Shown: in pieces, positions 25,301 to 38,540 of the stretch
Layout: each line of letters opens with the position of its first letter
Numbering within the stretch: position 1 is the first letter of the stretch
Source: Brachionus sp. 'Tiscar'
Taxonomy: Eukaryota; Rotifera; Eurotatoria; Ploima; Brachionidae
Direction: 5' to 3'
NCBI GenBank assembly: GCA_006352455.1
Contig: VANL01000050.1
Coordinates: 27,223 to 91,222 of the forward strand
DNA length: 64,000 bases
Program-made: the position numbers and the translations under genes
The notes under the pieces: model-generated
Seen by the model: the letters and a program-made list of their open reading frames with translations, nothing else
Told to the model about the DNA's origin: nothing
The model's database searches: none

Positions 25301-28300
25301 CATATGAAAAAATAGAAGATTTATATAGAGCCCAGAGTTATTAATTTTAATTATTTTCTTGCCCTTTTGCAAAAACAAAAAAACAAAAATCTCCATGAGT
25401 TAAAACAATTCCTGGATTTAATTAACTTAAAAAATTAAAATTAGATAATCTATTATTAATCATTTGTAAAAAAAAATTTGAACATTTAACTTTTTTTTTA
25501 AACTATGTCAATTCTTATAAAAACTTGATACTAATAAATTTATAACAAATATTAATTTTTTAATATTTTTTAAATTACAAAATTTAAAAATAAATTAAAC
25601 TTATTTAAATGGCTTTTTAAACAAATAGAGAATGATTTAACAGGCAAAATTTTTCTACCTAAAGAAATAATTTAAATTCAACCGAATATGATATAAAAAA
25701 AGTATTTTCGATTATTTATATATTAAACGAGACAATTACAAATGAGACAAAATACCATTTGAACTAATTAGAAAATCCCTAATTTTAAAGTAGAAGGTTA
25801 ACAAACTAAAATTAATTAAATTCATCATCTTAAACAAATCAAATGAATAGTATTAAGTAAGCAATTATAAGCAGAGGAGTTGTAAAATGAAAATTAGTTC
25901 GACACCTTGAAGTTTAATCTAAAGCAAAGCTAATAGAAATACTAATAATATTAGTTTGACTAATTTTGGGGTTTTAAATTAAAATTTTTTAAAAATAGGT
26001 TTACAAAACAAATTGGTTTTAGCAAAAATATTTGTATAACATTCAGTTTTTGTATCAAATATTTGTTAAAACTGAATATTTGTTTATTCAAAGACCTTGA
26101 ATCGCTCTGTGAATCGCTACTAATAGGGTAAAATAACAATTCAAAACAGAAGAAGACAAACAAAAAATTAAATTATGACGAAACTGAATTTTTTATTGAT
26201 TAGATAGCATCAAATTTGGGTCATACCTTAATTTAAAAAAAAAAAGATATTTAAAAATTTATCATTTAGACTTAAATATCTTTATTGGTAAAATAAATAA
26301 AATAAATTTTATTGATATGAAATTTATTTGCCTTATCACTCTGTTTAATATCTTTTTTATTTAAAACCTTTTGTCATTAATTATAAAAGTAGTTTCTAAT
26401 GTTTGACTTTATTTTTAAATAAAAATTTAATCTATTTGGAATTTTTTACTGTAAAATAAAGTGAATAAATGTGAAGATAAAAGCTTTTTTAGTCGATTAA
26501 AACCGACTTTTGAGTAACGCTTTCATTTTATCTTTCAAGGATATCAAATTTTCAAAGATCCAATTACTGTTCAATAGACTGAAACTTCATATATTTCCAT
26601 TATAAAACGGCTAAGATATATTTTGTAAATAAAAGATGAACTTCCTTTAAAGAGATAAGCTCGATTTCCTGGCTAAATGCACTCGTTAGTTTAGTGTTAG
26701 CAAAAATCCACGTATTGTGAACAAAGAAATGAAAAGAAAATATTTAAAAGCTGAAAATAAATATTAAACAAACAAATTTTTGATTAAATAAATAAATAGT
26801 ATTGATGAACTCATTAGAATAAACTCAATTCTTACAAGCATTAACCATGCAATATTCTTTAAAAGAGATTTATCAATTTAGTCACGAAATCCATAAAGTT
26901 TTAATTAAAAATTAAATTAATTTTTTTTCTCTTTTTATGAATAATTTTAAATGATAATTTTGAATTTTAGCCAATTTTTTTATATTTGGCTATCACGTAA
27001 ATATTCTTAAATTAATCAAGTTGATGACTAAAAAATCAGAAAAAAAAATCTTAAAATTAGCACTTATCACAAGAGTAGTCTGGACACTAAAGACATTCTA
27101 TGAAAATTACTAGAAAAAATTTTTACTTTAATTTTCAATTTTAACCAAACCTGTTTCAGGACTAGCATTCATGAAAAAAAATCCTAATCGTAATTGACAA
27201 ATCTAATAATCAATCCTATCTGAATAAACAAAACTACATGCATCAATGATTTTCAAGTAGATACGATAGTGTAATTTAAATATCCTTGTTTGAAAAGCCA
27301 TGAAGAAGTGACCCTCAGGTAATTCAAATATTTAGAAAAAGAATTCTATGCAAAGATTCGAAAATAAATCAATTGGAAACAAACAATTTAAGGCTGAGTT
27401 GAATTTGTAGAATGAAAAGCTCTATTTTTTCTGCTTGGCCAAATCTCGGCTTCAACTTAATTATTTTTTTTAAATTCCCTAATCAAAACATGAATTTTAA
27501 TAGAACTAATCAAAATTTTTCTAAAAATTAACTATCAGTTATTTGACACAGTTTTTTTTTAAATCTTCAAAAATAACAATTAGGACTTTTTTTTATTTTT
27601 TGAATCTATTTTAGATTGAAAATAAGCAGCTATCTTAACAGATACTAGTTTTGAATTTCGTAAAATTGTTCAATTTTTTTAACACTGCTAAGCTTTGATT
27701 AAATTGAAACTGTAAACCATCAAAATTTGATACTCATTTTTAAACACTAGAAAAACATCAATTAAATTAATTGTTTAAAATAAATTAAAAAAATTCTTTA
27801 ATTGATAATATGGTCTTTGAGCATTGCATCATTTTAAAACCCTTTAATGTTTAGATTCTAAAATACTTTGTAATATTTTCTTGGAATTTTGTTTCTCTCA
27901 TTTTAAAATGCATATTATAAGATTTTTCTTTTTAAGTTTTCAAATTAAAAAAAACTTAAAACAGAGTAAATATTTCATTAAGAATAAGTAAAATAATAGT
28001 AAATTTTACTAAGTTTATAAGTCCTAATGAGATTTAATTGGAAAAATACTTTTTTTTGTAACCTTTCTTTTAAAAGCCATAGGATTCTAATGCATGCGAC
28101 TTAAGTGTTTTTTATGTGCTTGAATTTTTTATTTGATACAATTATTTGATATTTGATTTTTGAAAAATACAATAAGCAGATTTTAGTCTTTTCACCTGAT
28201 TGTGAATTCAAATAAAAGGTGTATGAACATAATAGTCAATTAAGAGTACCAAAATCTTGTTTTTTCTTTCGAGTTTTAAATAAATAAGAAGTGAAAATTT

Positions 28301-28983
28301 TAATTATCGAAAATTTTTAAATAATAATTTGATCAATTAATATCTATTAAAAAACAATCTAGTTATTAGATCCAATAATTGAAGCAGATAGTTTTTAATT
28401 TAGGATAAGCAAAAATATTTTCATTTAATTTTTTTAGATAATAATTTTGAATAAATGATTATTTTCTTAGATTTCAATAAAAATATTTTTATAAAAATTG
28501 CAAGATTCTTAAAAAGAAAACATATTTTCTCGATTCAGATATATTTTTTTTTATCAAATTAAAGCTAAAAAAACATACATAAATTTCATGTATATTTTCT
28601 GAAATTAAACAATTTTTTAAATTTGTAAAAAGCTCGCACAGCAACAGTAACATATTACAATATTTGTTAAATACTAAATGTTTTACTAAATTTTTTTAGT
28701 AATACAAAAAGAAAATACAATTTTTTGAAAATATGTAATATGCTTTTATTTTTGATTTATTAGTTACGGGAATAAACGAAATTTTTAGAATTTACGCATT
28801 TTAGGAATTTGTCGTAAATTTTTTGATTTATCGGTAAACTGGTAAAGATAAAAGAATTAATTTTTAATTTAAAAAAAAATGGATTATAAATTAAATTATT
28901 TAGTTGTCTAATTTTTAAATTGATTTTTGTAAATTTTTTACTTCTGAAAAAAATACTAGAAAACCCTTCAAGACTAGAATTTA
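22397..28983. other. Long AT-rich gene desert
   Basis: About 6.6 kb with no frame I can support. Short frames near 22743-23081 and 25960-26163 have low-complexity A/T-driven composition. A perfect 18-bp palindrome (ACAATCGATATCGATTGT) sits at 24402-24419. No RNA gene recognised. Confidence 0.55.
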
Positions 28984-29280
28984 TTACTTATTTTGGTATA
29001 TTACCATAATTTTATCTTTATTTTCTGGACCTTTTATATTTCTTCGGTCCCAAACCGAATATACACTAGCAGTAAAAGGCTGTTCTGCATGTACTGAAAT
29101 CACTGGAGTCTTAAAGACTCGAAAAAAAACATGATACAAAAAAGGATTATTCTCTTTGTTTCCACTCAAAAACTCTACTGAATGAATATTTTTTGAAGGC
29201 TCTTGATTATATCTATAAAGCTCTTTATCAAGGTTATTAAGCAATCTTGAATCTAACTTTTTGAAATGGAATTCAAGCAA
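28984..29280 (-). CDS. Possible short coding exon, unknown
   Basis: An open stretch of at least 98 codons whose base composition is richer in G and C than its surroundings and whose translation looks protein-like (for example PFLYHVFFRVFKTPVISVHA). No ATG opens it at 29280 (the codon there is TTG) and the frame stays open further upstream. No convincing acceptor seen. It matches no family I recognise; it may be an orphan exon or a fragment of a mobile element. Confidence 0.25.
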   Translation of the reverse strand: MLEFHFKKLDSRLLNNLDKELYRYNQEPSKNIHSVEFLSGNKENNPFLYHVFFRVFKTPVISVHAEQPFTASVYSVWDRRNIKGPENKDKIMVIYQNK

Positions 29281-29908
29281 AAAAAAACAAAATCAAATCA
29301 AAAGCTAAATCTAAATCCTGCTTGGATTGAATTTTTTTATTATGAAAAAAATTTTAAAAAAGATTCAAATTTAAAATATTTTAATAAATTGAACAGCCTG
29401 AATTAGTTAATTTTTCTATTTAAAAAATTTCAAATTCAATTCAGCTACTTTAAATTCTTAAAAGCTTTGTATTTAAAGAATTTAAATAAAAATTTATCAA
29501 AAATTGACGTAAAATCTTTGAAAAAAAATTTTTATAAACAAAATCAAACATTTTATTGTGAATGAATTGTTATATATAACTTGAACTTTTAACTACTGAT
29601 TTGAATTTGAATGTTAAGTTTCAATCGCTGTTTTGTATTCAATCATTTAAAAGCTAAACACTGAATTCATTTTAAAATCGTATTTAAATAAAACAAGAAA
29701 AAAAAAACACAACTGGATGAAATAGTCAATTTAAAATTATTGCATTTGCATTAGAGAAAATCTCTTATAAACAACGTCATATCTTTCATCATTTGTTCGT
29801 CATAATTCTTTTTTCTCAGATTTTTTACTAAAAAAAAATTAAAATTTGTTGCACGATTTAAAATAAAATTCGTCATTAAAAAAATTTTTGATAGTTTATA
29901 GTCAACTA

Positions 29909-32900
29909 ATGTTTTGTAACAAAATTTTAATTGTTTTGATTGCCATTGTAATAGGACATTCTCAATGTGAAAAACCAATCGAAGACCTTTTGCTTGAGGA
30001 ATATCATGATTATGCCAGTTTAAAAAAACTCTTGGACACGTTTCAGAGATCATTTAGCAATATTTCAAAGATATTTTCCATTGGAAAAACTTCTGAGAAC
30101 AGAGATTTGCTTGTGTTTCAAATAACAGATGAAATAAGCAGAATTGAGCCTGGTGAGCCAAGTGTGAAACTGATTGCCAATATCAACTCTGATGAAGCAG
30201 TTGGCCGAGAAATGCTGGTCAATTTAATCTATCATCTTTTGATCAATTATGGAAATGACGAAAAAATAACTAATTTAATCAATAATACAAATATTTTTAT
30301 ACTTCCATCAGCTAATCCAGATGACTTCGAAAAATTAAAAACCAAAAAATTCAATTGCAACATAGACTCAGATTTAAATTTAAAAAAAACTGAAATCGTA
30401 TACAATTTTCCTGATATACTTGACACAAATATTACTTCGGAAACTTTGTTTGATGATCGTGAGACAGAAACAATATCTTTAATGAATTGGATACTTGGTA
30501 ACAAATTTGTTCTTAGTGGAAATTTACAACAATCAGTGCCTTCAAAGTTGCATTATGGCAAAGACAACACTTTATTCAATCACTTAAGCACTAAATTTAT
30601 GACAAATAGACCGAGAACGAATGAGACTCTATCTTGTTCAAGTCTAATATCCAATAAAACTACTGGATCAATGCAAGATTTCAACTATTTTTTTTCAAAT
30701 ACACTTGAAGTTAATCTCAATTTAGCTTGTTGTAAGTATCCTCATCCAGAAAAAATAAAAACAGAATGGGAAAATACTCGAGAAGCTCTTATTGATTTTA
30801 TATCTCATGTACATATTGGTATCAAAGGTTTTGTGACCGATTTTGCCGACTCTTCTTATTTAAATGAAAAAGAATTGTTTGGCACCCCCATCGAAAATGC
30901 TGTAGTAGATATAGCTCTATTAGATCATAATGTAACAACAAGTGTTAATGGAGATTATTGGCGACTTCTTCTGCCTGGTACTTATAAAGTTACTGCTTCA
31001 GCCAAAGGCTTCAAATCAGAGACAAAGTTGGTTGATGTTGTCGAAAATCATGTCACAGTTCTTAATTTTACTTTAAAACGGCAAAATCAAGAAATAATTC
31101 CAAACATGTTTGCTGGTGTTAAAAATGACATTGACATTTTAATCTCTCAAATTGATCTCTTAGCAAATGTGGAAAAACGTGATTCTCTTTTAGTCACAGC
31201 TAATCAACCAGATGATTTGATACATCACAATTACAATGAACTTGAAAAATTTATGGCAGACATTGAAAAAAAATGCCCATCTATAGCAAGTTCATATTCG
31301 TTTGGTAAAAGTGTAAATGGTTCCAATTTATATGCAATGATAATTAGTGATAATCCGCGAGTTCATGAGCAGGGTGAGCCTGAAGTCAGATATATTGGTA
31401 ACATGCATGGCGATGAAATACTTGGTCGAGAAATTTTGATAGAACTTATAGAATTTCTATGCGAAAATTACGATAAAAATGATCTAGTTAAAAGACTAGT
31501 TGACACTACTCGCATCCATATTGCTCCTAGTGTGAATCCAGATGGATATGCTAGAGGAAGTGCACTGAACACAAATAATGTTGATCTTGATGCGAATTTT
31601 CCTTCATTGTTTAAAACAAAATCACAGCCAAATTTGACTGTTAAAAGCAATGTAGACAAAATAATTGAAGCATTGGGCGCCAAAGACGTTGTTGATCAAA
31701 AAATTCAACCAGAAACTGAATCGATTATATCATGGTCAAACGAACATCCGTTTGTGATATCAGGAAGTCTTCATAGCGGCTCTTTAGTTGTCAGCTATCC
31801 TTACGATGACAACAAAGAGGCAGAAACACAAGAAACTCCAACTTCTGACGATGAAACTTTCAAAATGCTGGCTAAAGCTTATTCGATTGTTCATCCTAAA
31901 ATGAGCTTTGGATACAAGCCATGTCAACCAAATGAAAAATTTGAAAGTGGGATTACAAATGGTGCGGCTTGGCATCCTATAAGAGGTTCATTGCAAGATT
32001 GGACATATCTAAATACTAATGACATGTTGGTTAATATTGAAATAAGTTGTGAGAAATTTATTGACCAGCCCAAATTAAGAGGATATTGGGAAGAAAATTT
32101 ATATCCATTGTTATCTTTTATTGGACAGGTTTAAATGAATAATAATTTATTCAGACTTGTATTAAATTCATGAAAAAAAAGTTCGAACAAGTCTGACTTT
32201 TAAATGACTTGCAATGACTTTTTTTTAAAAGTCTTTAAAATTTTATGATATAAAATTAGTTAACTAATCTTTGAAATCCAGTTTAATTTATAATCAAGAT
32301 TGTGCCTATGATGAATAAATGCTTATATACATCATAAAAATTTTTAAAGACTTAAAAAAAAAATTCATTGCAAGTCATCTACAGGTCATGAATTTGAATT
32401 TACTTGTGACTTTAAAACAACTCTGATTTTATTCAAATAAGCTATAATTTGTAAATTTATTTAATTTTAGGTTCATAAAGGCATTAAAGGAATCGTAAGA
32501 GATCAAAAAACTAAACTTCCCATCCAAAATGCAATCATCACAATTGAAGACAATGATCATAATGTATCAACTTATCGATATGGTGACTATTGGCGTTTGT
32601 TGACTCCCGGACATTATTATTTAGTTGCCTCTCATCCAAAGTAGAAAAGAAAATTTTAATTTTATTAAACTTAATTTTATTTAAAAAAGGTATGAGTCAA
32701 AAAGAGTAAAGGTCCAAGTTGGTTCTAAATCTGCTACAATAGTGAATTTTGAACTTAATCCTAAAGGAATAAATTATGATCAAATTGTTGATGATGTCAT
32801 AACTGTAATATCAACAAATAACTATGCTTATTTATTCACAGGCCTATTTGTTATTTTCTTAATAATTCTCATTATTGTTATGATTGTCAAGGCCTCCAAT

Positions 32901-33026
32901 CGTTACTCAAGAACATCCGGGGCCACAAATATGTATTCTAGACTTGATCAAGAAGATAATCGAAAGCTTCTTTTTACTGAAGACGACGATGAATTTGGAA
33001 CAGATGATAAAATTTTTGTTCGTTAG
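29909..33026 (+). CDS. Carboxypeptidase D-like pseudo-enzyme paralogue, 3 exons
   Basis: Exons 29909-32128, 32471-32640, 32690-33026; 908 residues. Signal peptide (MFCNKILIVLIAIVIGHSQC), two M14 metallocarboxypeptidase domains each with a transthyretin-like domain (GDYWRLLLPGTYKV; GDYWRLLTPGHYY), one membrane segment and an acidic tail. Domain 1 has lost the zinc site: HGDE is NSDE, the NLHGG histidine region reads NLQQS, the NRNFP motif is gone and the catalytic Glu before LSCC is Asn. Domain 2 keeps HGDE, the second zinc His (SLHSG) and the Glu (IEISCEK), but the substrate-binding Asn-Arg of LNRNFP is Asp-Ala. Tandem with an intact paralogue downstream. In vertebrate CPD only the third domain is inactive; here domain 1 is dead and domain 2 doubtful. 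The frame is long and intact, so it is probably expressed rather than decaying. Confidence 0.85.
32150..32430. mobile_element. Foldback MITE in intron 1 of the pseudo-carboxypeptidase
   Basis: Left part ATGACTTGCAATGACTTTTT (from about 32202) and, read inward from the right, ATGACTTGCAATGAATTTTT (about 32361-32380) are inverted copies within arms of roughly 55 bp. The right end carries ACTTGTGACTTTAAAACAAC, also seen near 48645 in a pocket-protein intron. Exact ends and target duplication are not clear. Confidence 0.5.
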
Positions 33027-34617
33027 AATTATTTAGACTAATTTTTTTTAAAATTATAATATCAAAATTATGGATAAATGTAAAATTTATTTTAGTTGTT
33101 TAAATCGTGTTTCTAGGTTAATATTAGCTTTTTTACATGCAGAATTTTTCAAAAAAAAAAACCCGTTTCGATTTTAATTTATTTTTAATTTAATAAAGCT
33201 AAAAAAAAATAAAATTTTTATTTAAAATTAAAAAAGAAATTTCTTGCATTCTGATTAGTTTCAACAGCTATGAAAGATTAAGTTGTATTTGGTATTTTAA
33301 TATAAAAAATTATCGGCATTTAAAAAAAATAAAATTCTTGAAATTAAAAAAAATGCATAATTTTTAATAATTTTAAGCAAACTTTGTTGATTTAAATATT
33401 CACTTTTTTGAATAAAAAAAAATTGATTTTGAAAAATTTTTTGTCTTATCTATATTTTTTTAACTGAAAAACCATCAAGAATTAAAATAAAACTATCCCT
33501 TTTATTAACACAAAATTAAATTTTTTTAATAAATTTATGTAAATAAAACGATTAATTTAATATATTAAATAAAAGAATGCAAAGAAAAACAATTAAATTT
33601 ATTAAAATTTTTTCTCTAAAAAAAAATTTGACGAATATAAAGACAATCTGGTGAGTTTTAATACTGTATAAATAAAAAATATTTTCATTTTAGAGCTGTC
33701 CACAAAAGGCTAATCAAAAGCAAGTCTCATTATCATCAACTAATCTGTAAATTAAAAGCATTTTTTAATCGTTTTTGGAAAATAGCTAGATGAAGATCGT
33801 ATAAAAGTTACCAACAGGTGTTTAAATAGACAAACTAAGCTTAATTTTAAGAATGAAAAATTAAAAATTTTATGAATTTTAAAATATAAAAATTTCGCAT
33901 TTTTTGAATGATACTAGAAAAAAATGAGTCATGTCCACTTGTTGACCAGGTCTTTACAAAAAATGTGATCATTTTGATCACAAAAATATTTGTTAAACTC
34001 ACAATCACCAAAATTTGATCATCAAAATTTTTTTCTAAATACCAAAATATTTTACTGATCACAAAAAAAATTTTTCTCCTTAAGCAATTTTAAAATATTA
34101 AATTTATGTAAATGTGTGAAAAAAAGCTATAAAAAAAATAGCTATACACTATTGAAAACAACAAGTTTAAAAAAAAGTAAAAAAAAATTATTGCAAAATT
34201 TTTGAATTGCTAAAAAATGGATTTATAATTACATTTTTTTGTGAACACCTTATCATAAAGTCGACGTGACCACAAAAATAATAAAATAAAACTGTTGAAG
34301 AGAAAAAAATTAGCTAGGGATTATTAGAAATAATAATTACATTTTTATATCTGATTTTATTCCATTTTATAAATTTTGATTTTATGTAAATTTATATTAG
34401 AAACATACAATTTATAATTATTTATGTTCTAAACTTAAAATTGTTGTTGACGTATTCAATTTTTTTTTTAAATTAAATATCTTCAAATTGAATTCAAAAT
34501 ATTTTGAAATGATTCAATAGGTTTTTAATCGAATTTTTTTTAATTTTATAAAATTTGTGAAAAATTGAGTTTAAATTATAATCTAAAAAAATTTTATTTG
34601 ATTTAATTTCAGATATT
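33027..34617. other. Spacer between tandem carboxypeptidase genes
   Basis: AT-rich sequence without a supportable frame. An acceptor-like TTTAATTTCAG ends at 34612, five bases before the next ATG, so this stretch holds either a 5' intron or a trans-splice site for the downstream gene. Confidence 0.5.
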
Positions 34618-37564
34618 ATGTTTTATTATGTAATTTTTGTCTTATTCTTATCATTTCAAATAATATTTTGCTCAATTGACAAACGAATCTCTGCCGATGA
34701 TGTTCCTGTAAGCGAATTGTTGGTATCACAATACCACAACTATGAAAAAATGAAGCAAATTTTGGAAAATTTTCAAAAGTCTTATCCACATATATCCAAA
34801 GTATATTCAATTGGTAAATCTGTTGAGAACCGAGATCTTCTAGTGTTTCAAATAAGTGATCATATCGATCGGATTGAACCCGGCGAGCCGATGTTTAAAT
34901 ACGTTGGCAATATACATGGAGATGAAACAATAGGTCGAGAAATCTTAATCTCTCTAATCTATCATTTATTAAGCAACTATGGAAAAGACGAAAAAATAAC
35001 TAATCTTATAAATTCGACTAATATTTTTATTATGCCGTCAGCTAATCCGGATGGATTTGAAAAAGTCAAAGAAGGTAGCTGTGATTTTTCAAACGGACGA
35101 CACAATGCACACAATGTAGACTTGAATAGAAATTTTCCAGATCAATTTGATCCGAGAATAAACTCAGAGAACATGTTTCATAATCGAGAGCCCGAAACTG
35201 CAGCATTAATGAATTGGATATTGAATAATAGGTTTGTTTTGAGCGCGAACCTACATGGTGGTGCATTGGTAGCTAGCTATCCATTTGATGACTCTAAATT
35301 ACACAAAATGTCCGGTTTATACAGCTCATCACCTGATGACAAAGTCTTCCGTCATTTAGCATTAGTTTATTCAAAAAATCACAAAACAATGCACAAAGGA
35401 CAAGCGTGTGGTGATAATTTTCCCAATGGCATTACAAATGGCGCTGAATGGTATGATGTTCCAGGTGGCATGCAAGATTTTAATTACATTCATTCAAACT
35501 GTTTTGAAATAACTCTTGAATTGTCTTGCTGTAAATATCCACTAGCAAAAAATTTAAAAACTGAATGGGAAAACAATAGAGAAGCGCTTATTAATTATAT
35601 GGCTCAAGTTCATATGGGTGTAAAAGGTTTTGTGAGTGATTTTTCTGATGCAGCATATCTAAATTCGGATCAAATATACGGAACTCCATTGAAAAATGCC
35701 ATCATTACTGTTCAGGGAATTCAGTATAATGTAACTACTAGCAGTTATGGTGATTATTGGCGACTTCTCACTCCTGGTACTTATAATTTAACAGCCTATG
35801 CTAACGGATACAAGCCAGAAACTAAACAAGTTTCAGTAGATGAAAATGGAGTTGTTGTTCTAAATTTTACATTAAAAAAAGAGTCATTCGATGATAAAAA
35901 ACTAACTCAAATAGATCTAGAAAATTTAGTTAACAAGATCAATCTTTTAACAAGTCCTTCAGAGCGAAGTTCTCTGCTTGGTGATGCTATAGAGCCGGAT
36001 AAATTCGTTCATCATAATCACGAGGAACTACTTGGCTTTATGGAAAAAATAAACAAAAAATTTCCTTTGATAACAAAATTTTACAAATTTGGTAAAAGTG
36101 TTAATGGTCAAAGCTTGTATGCGATGATCATTAGTGATAATCCTTCAGTTCATGAACAAGGTGAACCTGAATTTAAGTATGTGGCCAATATTCATGGTGA
36201 TGAAGTATTGGGTCGAGAGCTATTGATAAATTTAATTGAATATTTATGCGAAAACTATGGTCGAAATGATCTAATTACTAGTTTAATAGATGCAACAAGA
36301 ATTCACATAGTTCCAACAGTAAACCCAGATGGATATGCCAAAGCAAGAAAGCATCATTTAGATGGAAGATTAAATGAAAATAGAGTAGATTTGAATAGAA
36401 ATTTTCCATCACCATTCAAAAATAATGAAAAAATGGAGCCAGAAACCAAAGCAATTATTGAATGGTCAAAATACATTCCATTTGTATTATCAGCTAATTT
36501 ACACAGTGGTGCAATGGTTGTAAATTATCCTTATGATGATAATCCAAGTAAAGTTAATGTAAATTCACCATCTCCAGATGATCCTGTTTTTGTTATGATT
36601 TCTAAATCATATTCCATGGTATTTAAAATATGTAAAAAAATAAAAAAAAATTAATTTTCATAATTAAGGCTCATTCTAAAATGTTTAATAATATTCGTTG
36701 TAGAACAGGTGACAATTTTCCAGGAGGTATTACAAATGGTGCCGCTTGGTATGTAGCAAGAGGATCAATGCAAGATTGGCATTATTTTGAAACCAATGAT
36801 TTTGAGGTAACAATTGAACTAAGTTGTGAAAAATGGATAGATGAAGCTAATTTAGAAAAATATTGGAACGATAACAAATATTCTTTGATTTCTTATCTTG
36901 GTCAAGTTCATAAAGGTGTCCGCGGTCTTGTACTGGATGATTTTTCTCAAAAGCCAATTTCACATGCAGTGGTTCAAATAATTGGAATAGGCCATAACTT
37001 AACCACATATTCCCAAGGTGACTTTTGGCGTTTGCTTACTCCTGGAAATTACTCTTTAATTATCACTCATTCAGAGTATTATAAAAATTATCTTCTAAAA
37101 GGAAAAATTTAAATTTAAAATTTAGCTATGAAAAGAAACGTATCGATTTTAAAGTTGGAGAATCTGCAGCAACATTTCTAAAAATTTCATTAAAACAAAA
37201 TATAGGAAAATTTGAAAAGTTGACACAAGTTGTACAAAAAAATAATAAAACTTTGCTGATAGGCGGCATAGTCTTATTAGTTATATCATTTACTTTATTA
37301 ACTCTCGGATTTTATCATAGACGACGACAATCTAATTTTGATAAGCGTCGCAGATTTAGACTTGGAGAGGCTAATTTTGGAATACCAGGTTTAGGCCAGT
37401 ATGACCAATTAGTGAGCTCAGAAGATGAAGAGGAAATTTTAACCACATCATTTAGTCCTAAAAAATCAAGTTTTAGAACTGGAAGTAGTGAAAATAGTAA
37501 AAAATTTTTGTTTACTGATGATGAAAATGAGGAAGATGAAGATAAATTATTTATACAAAAATAA
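34618..37564 (+). CDS. CPD: Carboxypeptidase D (two active M14 domains), 3 exons
   Basis: Type I membrane metallocarboxypeptidase of the secretory pathway that removes C-terminal Lys/Arg. Exons 34618-36618, 36669-37075, 37126-37564; 948 residues. Signal peptide, then two M14 domains. Domain 1: HGDE zinc motif, LNRNFP, NLHGGA histidine and ITLELSCCKYP with the catalytic Glu. Domain 2: HGDE, LNRNFP, NLHSGA and, after the first intron, TIELSCEKW; all key residues are present. Each is followed by a transthyretin-like domain (GDYWRLLTPGTYNL; GDFWRLLTPGNYSL). Then one membrane helix (LLIGGIVLLVISFTLL), HRRRQ and an acidic tail ending DEDKLFIQK that resembles the tail of the upstream paralogue, as expected for trans-Golgi recycling signals. 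The third domain of vertebrate CPD is absent. Confidence 0.92.
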
Positions 37565-38540
37565 ATTTTACCGTCCTAAATAAAGAAGCTTATCATCTAT
37601 GCACCATTATTGAGACTTTTTTTTAAACTTTTTATTTTTAAAATGAAGATTTGTAAATATTTTTTCTAATAAGATCTGACCATATACTTTAAAACCTATA
37701 TTTTAACATCTAATTTAATTTATTTAATTTTTTTACTTGCAGACAATAAAAAATTGCGGTGATATGTTTGAATTTAGTCTTTGAATCCAATTGAAAATAG
37801 TAATACCTCTAAATACAGGCTTTAAATTAAAAGCTCATTATTAACTGTAGCTACTAACCAATTTTCTTAATTATATCTTCAAAGAGATCAAGATTTCTTA
37901 AAAGAAAAAAAATACTTATTCAGCCCACCAAATTCTGGAAAAGAAATTTGAAATTGTTGATTCCTGAAGTATTTTGGTTGATAAGGCAAAATATTATTCC
38001 ATGCAAGATATATCGATTTTACGTGGCCCAACTAATAAGCTCAAAATGCTTTAATAAGTTATAATCTTTATATTTAATAATTAACCTGATAATATTTTTA
38101 ATTTAACTGATAGATAAAAAATTAATATTTGTTGTTTTTTATTATCTGATGTGATACAAAGATTTTTTAATGCGCTTCTAAGATTAAGATTTAAATAAAC
38201 TATTTTTCGAAATAAACTTTATTTTAATTAATTTCTAACTATTGAATACATTTTTTAAAAAAAATGATTATACCATCATAAAGAGAATAAAGCGACGATT
38301 TAAAATTAAGAAATATTTGAAAATTAATTTTGAATAAAAATAAATTATTTTATTTTTTTAAACTAAAAAAATTAATTTACTGTTTTGAGTCAATCTTTTT
38401 TATGTTAGATAAATGTTTAATTTTTTTGATATTAATATCAAATTAAAAAAAAAAAAAAAAAACAGAGTAAAAAATTTTAATCTAAATGTTGTTTTATAAT
38501 AAATCACATAAAAATAAAAAGGTTTTTATTTATTTATCAA
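37565..38540. other. Convergent intergenic region
   Basis: Lies between the 3' ends of the plus-strand carboxypeptidase and the minus-strand RBR gene. AT-rich, with a long A tract at about 38445-38462. No gene seen. AATAAA-like signals are frequent but uninformative in this base composition. Confidence 0.5.

Noticed and set aside
26474..26545. tRNA-like or structured RNA hairpins
   Set aside because: Short stems only (AGTCG / CGACT); no cloverleaf or conserved tRNA bases.
32129..32470. Premature stop in the first carboxypeptidase gene
   Set aside because: The stop follows a GT donor; homology to the paralogue shows the reading continues after a 342-nt intron.
36619..36668. Truncation of CPD domain 2
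   Set aside because: A 50-nt intron explains the stop; the catalytic Glu lies in the next exon.
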